From NCBI GenBank assembly GCA_008973525.1, contig WACJ01000526.1, positions 1,674,001 through 1,738,000 of the forward strand: 64,000 nucleotides of DNA, written 5' to 3'. Each line of letters opens with the position of its first letter. The stretch's first letter is position 1. Shown in pieces: positions 61,601-64,000 of the stretch. The notes below the pieces were generated by a model. It did not search any database. It saw only the letters and a list, made by a program, of their open reading frames with translations, and was not told the DNA's origin. Source of the DNA: Stenopsyche tienmushanensis (lineage: Eukaryota > Arthropoda > Insecta > Trichoptera > Stenopsychidae). Position numbers and translations under genes: made by a program.

Positions 61601-62073
61601 CGACGATTAATAAATGAAACCATGGAATATTATCATCCAAATTGCACCCCAATAGAACATTCAACAATTAAGAAACGATACAAGATACAATTTTTCTATT
61701 TCTACCGATTTACCTCAACAATATTCACGGATCAAAAATAAAAGCATGGCATATAGACCCCGAAAATAATCCGCCAAAAAATATTTACCAATATATTCGC
61801 ATCGAAATGCTGATTTAATTCAATTCTATCATATCATATTATATAAGATGTGCAATTATTAAAGTCTTTTGGAATGCCGAGGCTTTTTATACGGATTCTA
61901 AGCGTTGCGAGTAAAAGGACGCCTCGCATTTACGAATAAGCAAAAAACTGTGAAAAAAAGTAATTCGGAAATTCGGTTTTTTTTGCATTTTCTACAATAA
62001 CAAATATAAATCATCAATAAAAAATACTTACGGGTGCCTCTGGCAATTTGGTGATTATTCTGAAAATTGACAT
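37465..62073 (-). CDS. CS: Mitochondrial citrate synthase, 9 coding exons
   Basis: The CDS is the join of 62073-62032, 42491-42327, 42254-42025, 41950-41794, 41492-41293, 38432-38300, 38089-37944, 37869-37707 and 37626-37465, on the minus strand. All introns are GT-AG and in phase; 465 aa, the usual length for animal enzymes (human 466). It condenses acetyl-CoA and oxaloacetate to citrate in the mitochondrial matrix, the first step of the TCA cycle. Catalytic residues are present: His303 in [13 protein letters not shown], His349 in [15 protein letters not shown], Asp404 in [11 protein letters not shown], each two positions after the human precursor equivalents. The N terminus ([14 protein letters not shown], then [14 protein letters not shown]) is basic and hydroxylated like a mitochondrial presequence, and there is no C-terminal peroxisomal signal. 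Exon 1 lies 19.5 kb upstream of exon 2; its assignment rests on the MSxFRI start, phase-0 donor and total length. Exons 2-9 are unambiguous. Confidence 0.93.
37707..37869 (-). CDS. CS: Citrate synthase exon 8 (aa 358-412), catalytic Asp
   Basis: Acceptor TTTGTTAG|ATATAC, donor TTGCAG|GTATTT. Encodes [19 protein letters not shown] and [16 protein letters not shown], with the catalytic Asp. Confidence 0.96.
37944..38089 (-). CDS. CS: Citrate synthase exon 7 (aa 310-358), catalytic His
   Basis: Acceptor TTTTTAG|GTCTTA, donor CCCAG|GTTTGT. Encodes [19 protein letters not shown] and [17 protein letters not shown], with the second catalytic His. Confidence 0.96.
38300..38432 (-). CDS. CS: Citrate synthase exon 6 (aa 265-309), catalytic His
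   Basis: Acceptor CTTCCACAG|TGATCA, donor CAAGAG|GTCAGT. Encodes [20 protein letters not shown] and [14 protein letters not shown], with the first catalytic His. Confidence 0.96.
38725..39244 (+). pseudogene. piggyBac-like remnant in citrate synthase intron 5
   Basis: Closely related to the 32-kb remnant: [20 protein letters not shown], then [19 protein letters not shown] in shifted frames. It ends near a piggyBac-type aaagggttaa at 39234-39243. Antisense to citrate synthase and clearly dead. Confidence 0.65.
39783..40812 (+). mobile_element. TTAA-flanked DNA transposon (Kolobok/MULE-like)
   Basis: Perfect 14-bp TIRs GGGGTCATCTCACT (39787-39800) and complement (40795-40808), each bordered by TTAA, with further imperfect TIR similarity inside. 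The frame 40229-40573 reads [40 protein letters not shown] and [15 protein letters not shown], resembling a widespread uncharacterised insect transposase with MULE-like annotation. TTAA duplications favour Kolobok over classical MULEs, which make 8-10 bp ones. Superfamily is inference; ends are seen directly. Confidence 0.65.
41293..41492 (-). CDS. CS: Citrate synthase exon 5 (aa 199-265)
   Basis: Acceptor TTTTTACAG|TACATC, donor CCACAG|GTAATT. Encodes [40 protein letters not shown] and [10 protein letters not shown] 2.9-kb intron with two transposon remnants follows. Confidence 0.96.
41794..41950 (-). CDS. CS: Citrate synthase exon 4 (aa 146-198)
   Basis: Acceptor AAATTTCAG|AGCTGA, donor GGGAG|GTATGT. 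Encodes [16 protein letters not shown] and [19 protein letters not shown], ending KSKYWE. Confidence 0.96.
42025..42254 (-). CDS. CS: Citrate synthase exon 3 (aa 70-146)
   Basis: Acceptor TTTTTCCAG|ATGTAT, donor AACAG|GTATTT. Encodes [34 protein letters not shown] and [15 protein letters not shown], all highly conserved citrate synthase blocks. Confidence 0.96.
42327..42491 (-). CDS. CS: Citrate synthase exon 2 (aa 15-69)
   Basis: Acceptor TTGTTGCAG|AAAGTA, donor GATATG|GTAACA. Encodes [16 protein letters not shown] through [20 protein letters not shown] to DVTVDM, spanning the presequence end and the first helix of the mature enzyme. Confidence 0.95.
42571..42937 (+). mobile_element. Short piggyBac derivative keeping the Cys-rich C terminus
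   Basis: TTAACCCTTTG at 42571 and CTGAGGGTTAA ending at 42937 look like piggyBac ends. Inside, the frame 42693-42815 reads [20 protein letters not shown] then TFYC, the C-terminal Cys-rich finger of piggyBac transposases (C.VC…R….TTYFC), which normally continues with further Cys/His residues that are lost here. Confidence 0.6.
44840..45300 (-). repeat. Palindrome-core repeat family, copy 1
   Basis: Its reverse complement aligns with 46940-47230 over most of its length, including CACCTCGCGATCGGATGC, TGTTGATTCGTGTAAAGTAG, AATAAAAACCAT and GGTCGGTATTCTGCGTTTT. The core palindrome (GATTCGAAAAGCGGACC) is at 45012-45028. The end near 45300 carries a run of Gs (ggggggcgc). Confidence 0.65.
46940..47290 (+). 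repeat. Palindrome-core repeat family, copy 2
   Basis: Contains CCGACCTAACGTATAGATGG, the core GGTCCGCTTTTCGAACC at 47102-47118, and downstream GCCACGCCCTTGTTACGGC shared with copy 3b. No transposase frame was recognised. Confidence 0.65.
48640..49086 (+). pseudogene. hAT transposase C-terminal remnant, copy 1
   Basis: The frame 48856-49086 reads [40 protein letters not shown] and [13 protein letters not shown], the hAT dimerisation domain. About 200 nt upstream also match the inverted copy at 54.55-55.02 kb. No TIR was found here. Confidence 0.75.
50990..51085 (+). repeat. Palindrome-core repeat family, copy 3a (core only)
   Basis: Holds the core GGTCCACTTTTCGGACC (51026-51042) followed by ACTGACATGACGAATGAGCA and CCTCGCAATCGGACGCC; the flanks are unlike copy 2. 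Confidence 0.6.
51595..51960 (+). repeat. Palindrome-core repeat family, copy 3b (core deleted)
   Basis: Matches the outer parts of copies 1 and 2 (CGACCTAACTTATAGATGGC; AATAAAAACCATGTGCAACT; GGTCGGTATTCTGCGTTTTG; TTTGCCACGCCCTTGTCATG) but lacks the palindromic core. A C-rich run at 51598-51613 corresponds to the G-run end of copy 1. Confidence 0.6.
53010..53081 (-). repeat. hAT-like terminal sequence
   Basis: Read on the minus strand from 53081: CAGGGCTTTTCGGTTCGGTT, then ACGGTTTTAGTTCCGG, with repeated CGGTT units, the style of hAT TIRs and subterminal repeats. No matching second end was found. Confidence 0.45.
53790..53980. other. GC-rich island in AT-rich intron
   Basis: About 190 bases are clearly GC- and CpG-rich (cggctccccgctcccgcgcg, cgtacagccggacggatgg). 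One plus frame, 53707-54009, stays open for 100 codons but has no recognised domain. It could be the upstream part of LINE copy D, or a CpG island. Confidence 0.4.
54040..54295 (+). mobile_element. LINE/SINE-type repeat copy D, longest copy
   Basis: Plus-strand copy: CTATCGAGACGATTGCGAAA, CGTTCATTCAGGATACCCAT, and an ending in GGATGCACTATGGTGATGAT. It is the only copy in this orientation and abuts the hAT end at 54297. The GC-rich block just upstream may belong to it. Confidence 0.65.
54297..55250 (-). mobile_element. hAT element remnant, copy 2, with ATCCCGGGAT repeats
   Basis: The minus frame 54789-54550 encodes the same hAT dimerisation domain as copy 1 ([20 protein letters not shown]) with the last residues shifted out of frame. 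Both ends carry subterminal AATCCCGGGATT units (54330-54385 and 55205-55250), as in some insect hAT families; a possible terminus starts at 54297 (TAGGGAATCC). An 8-bp duplication was not verified. Confidence 0.6.
55805..55900 (+). repeat. Dispersed repeat, copy 2 (partner at 17.84 kb)
   Basis: Carries CCTCGATATATGCAGTTTCC, TATTACGATTCACTATTAC and CTTGTTTTTCAATTGAAG, matching 17840-17935 in the same order. Confidence 0.55.
57690..57955 (+). repeat. Palindrome-core repeat family, copy 4
   Basis: Core GGTCCGCTTTTCGGATC at 57866-57882, followed by GCTGACATGACGAATAGACG and CTCGCGATCGGATGTCATAC. Upstream GGAGTGACCACAAAGTATGT matches the corresponding part of copies 1 and 2. Confidence 0.6.
59140..59540. 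mobile_element. Tigger/pogo-like MITE remnant
   Basis: Repeats of the pogo-type terminal style occur: ACGGTAGACCTGCGGTAATC near 59154, GCCCTCTTTAGTCCGACATC near 59184, and ACAGTACACTATAGTCCGAC with AATCCGACATAGCC near 59454-59500. Boundaries are uncertain, and no transposase was seen. Confidence 0.35.
59565..59675 (-). repeat. Palindrome-core repeat family, copy 5
   Basis: Plus strand reads CGTCCGATCGCGAGGCGGTC, then core GGTCCGAAAAGCGGACC (59622-59638, a perfect inverted repeat) and CATTGTGGCCACTCCG. Orientation is opposite to copy 4. Confidence 0.6.
59694..59709 (+). repeat. G16 homopolymer
   Basis: Sixteen consecutive G, in AT-rich DNA close to copy 5 of the palindrome-core family, whose other copies also end near G or C runs. 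Confidence 0.9.
62032..62073 (-). CDS. CS: Citrate synthase coding exon 1 (aa 1-14)
   Basis: Encodes [14 protein letters not shown] and stops at a perfect donor CACCC|GTAAGT. Insect citrate synthases begin with a short first exon of the type M(S/A)(L/I)(Y/F)RI, and exon 2 here starts in phase 0 with KVLPQ. Joining the two gives a normal-length enzyme. No better start exon was found between 42.5 and 62 kb. Confidence 0.78.
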
Positions 62074-62230
62074 CTCAACGTCTGAAGACCAGCACACGAA
62101 CGACGAGCACGCGGTGACTGCGATCGAAACCGTCTCACTCAAGCGGCAGAACGATAATGCTTCTTCAGTGTTGGCATGCGAAAATATTGAATTTTCAAAT
62201 CCTGACAATCATGAAAGAACTGACATCATA
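62074..62230 (-). promoter_or_regulatory. Citrate synthase 5' UTR and promoter-proximal region
   Basis: The 90-100 nt upstream of the ATG on the minus strand are GC- and CpG-rich compared with the AT-rich flanks, as expected for the leader of a constitutively expressed gene. No TATA box was identified. The transcription start was not located. Confidence 0.4.
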
Positions 62231-62939
62231 AATATTTTATCAGCATAAAAATCAATAAACCATTTTATCAATATTATAAATTTGTGCAGAATTAATTAAT
62301 TTATGAAAATTAAATAAATATTCAAATTTGAAAGAAAATTTAGTTTAAGTTATTGTAAATTCATTTTTTAACCAATATAAATTCTTATACATAAAATACG
62401 TGAAATGCATTTATTTAAATACTAGACAAAATTTAATTAATTCAAGCCCGAAATTGAAATACATTTTAATTAAAATTCATTCAAAAACATGACCATTTTA
62501 ATTATTAAATATTATAATCTATTAAATTGATTATTTATAATAATTTTTATACTATCCGTATTTGCTATTGATATATATATATATGTATATATTTTTATTC
62601 AAAATGATTTTCACAAAAACTAAAATATTTTTAATATGTACTTTTATATATTAGTAAAAAATATATAGATGAAAATTATGCATATTTTGAAATTATGCTA
62701 AAATCATATGTATTCTCACAAATTAGTTAAAATAGTATATATATTTTAGTTTGATATTATTAAATATTTGTGATATCAAAATTGTATGAGGTTTGGAATC
62801 ACTCAGTGTGTTCGTCCATATTTAAATCTTCATTATGGTGCTATGATATTTCAATTACAAAGTTATCTAAAGCTGGAATATTGTTAAATGTATGAAAATA
62901 TCAGAATTATATGCATTGACGTGTTACACACCATAGACA

Positions 62940-63048
62940 ATCCGATACTGTTCTCTGTGGAATTTCTATTCCTCGTCTGCGGCTGTCATTTGAGCTGACG
63001 TCTCGGCTTCGCTCTCGCCTTGTGCTCCTTTTGTCGTGAAGTTCCCTT
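62940..63048 (+). other. Possible divergent first exon ending at a strong donor
   Basis: A GC-rich block in AT-rich DNA contains a pyrimidine run (CTCCTTTTGTCG) and ends at CCCTTCT|GTGAGTAT, an excellent splice donor. It looks like the 5' UTR exon of a plus-strand gene continuing beyond the window, and the pyrimidine start recalls TOP mRNAs of ribosomal or translation genes. No coding exon follows before 64 kb, so the gene is unidentified. Confidence 0.35.
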
Positions 63049-64000
63049 CTGTGAGTATTTTTCAACGATGATTTTTACCAAAATATATAGTTAATTCCCA
63101 ACGCAATATATGTAAGCCGTATGTAATATTCCTTCTCATATCAACGTCAAAAATGGCGACTTCGACCATTCGATATGCGTAGACTTTCAGCACATATTGA
63201 ACGTGATGGAAGTGCTGAAATTCGATTATATGTAAATTTAATTAAAAATTAGTAGTTTTAATTTGATTTATGATCATATTAAATATTTAACGAATTTCCT
63301 TTATATACATAAGTCATTGAATTCACCCTCCCTTATAACATTATATATATATATGTAGTTTTAATAACTTCAATAAAAAAATGATATATTGATTTTATAT
63401 GAAAGAAACCAAGTATAAAATGATTTATAAATTATATGAAAATTTAATGAATACCAGTTTTAACAGCTCGTTTAAAAAAAAATTATACTGTCACATTGTG
63501 ACAGGATTTTTAAAAAAATATTTTTACTCTAAATTTAATAAAATTATTAAAATATATTTTTTTAAGTAAAATTATTAGCAACCTTTTCTTAATTATTTAC
63601 TTTATTTCTTAAATAAATTCAGAGTTTAGTAATATAAAAAAAAAGTGTTTTACATGGTAATAATAACTAGAGCTTAGACGTTTCCTTGGTACCATGATGA
63701 TGATCAGGAAGGGGGGGAGGGAAGTTCATTAGAGACTATTGTTAAAGCGCGCAAAGCTCCTGTAAAATAATCAATAAAACAAAAATAATAAGGTTAATAA
63801 CATGGTTTTAACTAAACATAAATGAACTGATGAATATAAAATTCATCTAACCGTTGATGGTGATCAGTTGATGACAATCGTCCTAATTTGGACTTTATAA
63901 ATTCGCGAAATTTACCAATAAGTTACATCAAAAATTGTCAGCGAATTTTTTATGATTTATTGGCTTCCTATTATCTTTGATTTCATATTCCTTGTATAAA

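Larger units (their letters stand above)
42492..62031 (-). other. CS: Citrate synthase intron 1, 19.5 kb, transposon-filled
   Basis: Everything between the first two coding exons. It contains a piggyBac C-terminal remnant (42.6 kb), several copies of a palindrome-core repeat family, two inverted hAT copies, a LINE 3' end and a GC-rich island. All ORFs seen in it are short or transposon-derived; no cellular gene was recognised inside. Confidence 0.7.

Noticed and set aside
1..64000. tRNA or rRNA genes, CRISPR arrays, bacterial-type operons
   Set aside because: No convincing tRNA box A/box B pair, rRNA segment or regularly spaced repeat array was seen by reading both strands.

Overview
The window is insect-type nuclear DNA: AT-rich, with split genes whose introns are GT-AG, and crowded with decayed DNA transposons (mariner/IS630-like, Tigger/pogo, piggyBac, hAT, a TTAA-flanked Kolobok/MULE-like element) and LINE debris. 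The insect order cannot be fixed from the sequence alone. There is no prokaryotic operon, CRISPR array or recognisable tRNA/rRNA.

Two genes could be assembled exon by exon, both on the minus strand. (1) NFXL1, an NF-X1-type zinc-finger protein with a RING-like N-terminal domain and a C-terminal membrane anchor: 12 coding exons from 31869 down to 23797, 864 aa, plus a splice acceptor in the 5' UTR and a candidate non-coding first exon near 34.65 kb. (2) Mitochondrial citrate synthase: eight coding exons between 42491 and 37465, plus a 14-codon first exon far upstream at 62073-62032. That makes a 465-aa protein with all three catalytic residues in register, and it means 42.5-62.0 kb is one 19.5-kb first intron rather than intergenic DNA. 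The two genes are head-to-tail with a gap of about 2.8 kb.

Layout. 0-1.4 kb: probable last coding exon (1222-1370, plus strand) of an unrecognised gene. 1.4-23.7 kb: AT-rich and mostly gene-free, with transposon remnants and an open reading frame split by a mariner at 8.6-9.2 kb. 23.8-34.7 kb: NFXL1, with transposons in its larger introns. 34.7-37.4 kb: short intergenic region with a LINE/SINE copy. 37.5-62.1 kb: citrate synthase. 62.1-64 kb: citrate synthase promoter region and a possible divergent plus-strand first exon.

The most informative structures are nested insertions whose empty sites can be read: a TA-flanked Tigger inside a piggyBac transposase frame, a LINE/SINE with a 10-bp duplication inside a mariner, another copy with an 11-bp duplication inside a TIR-bounded element, and a TA-flanked mariner that splits an otherwise open frame. 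A repeat family with a conserved palindromic core, concentrated in citrate synthase intron 1, is the best candidate for something not readily classified. I found no convincing new biochemical system.
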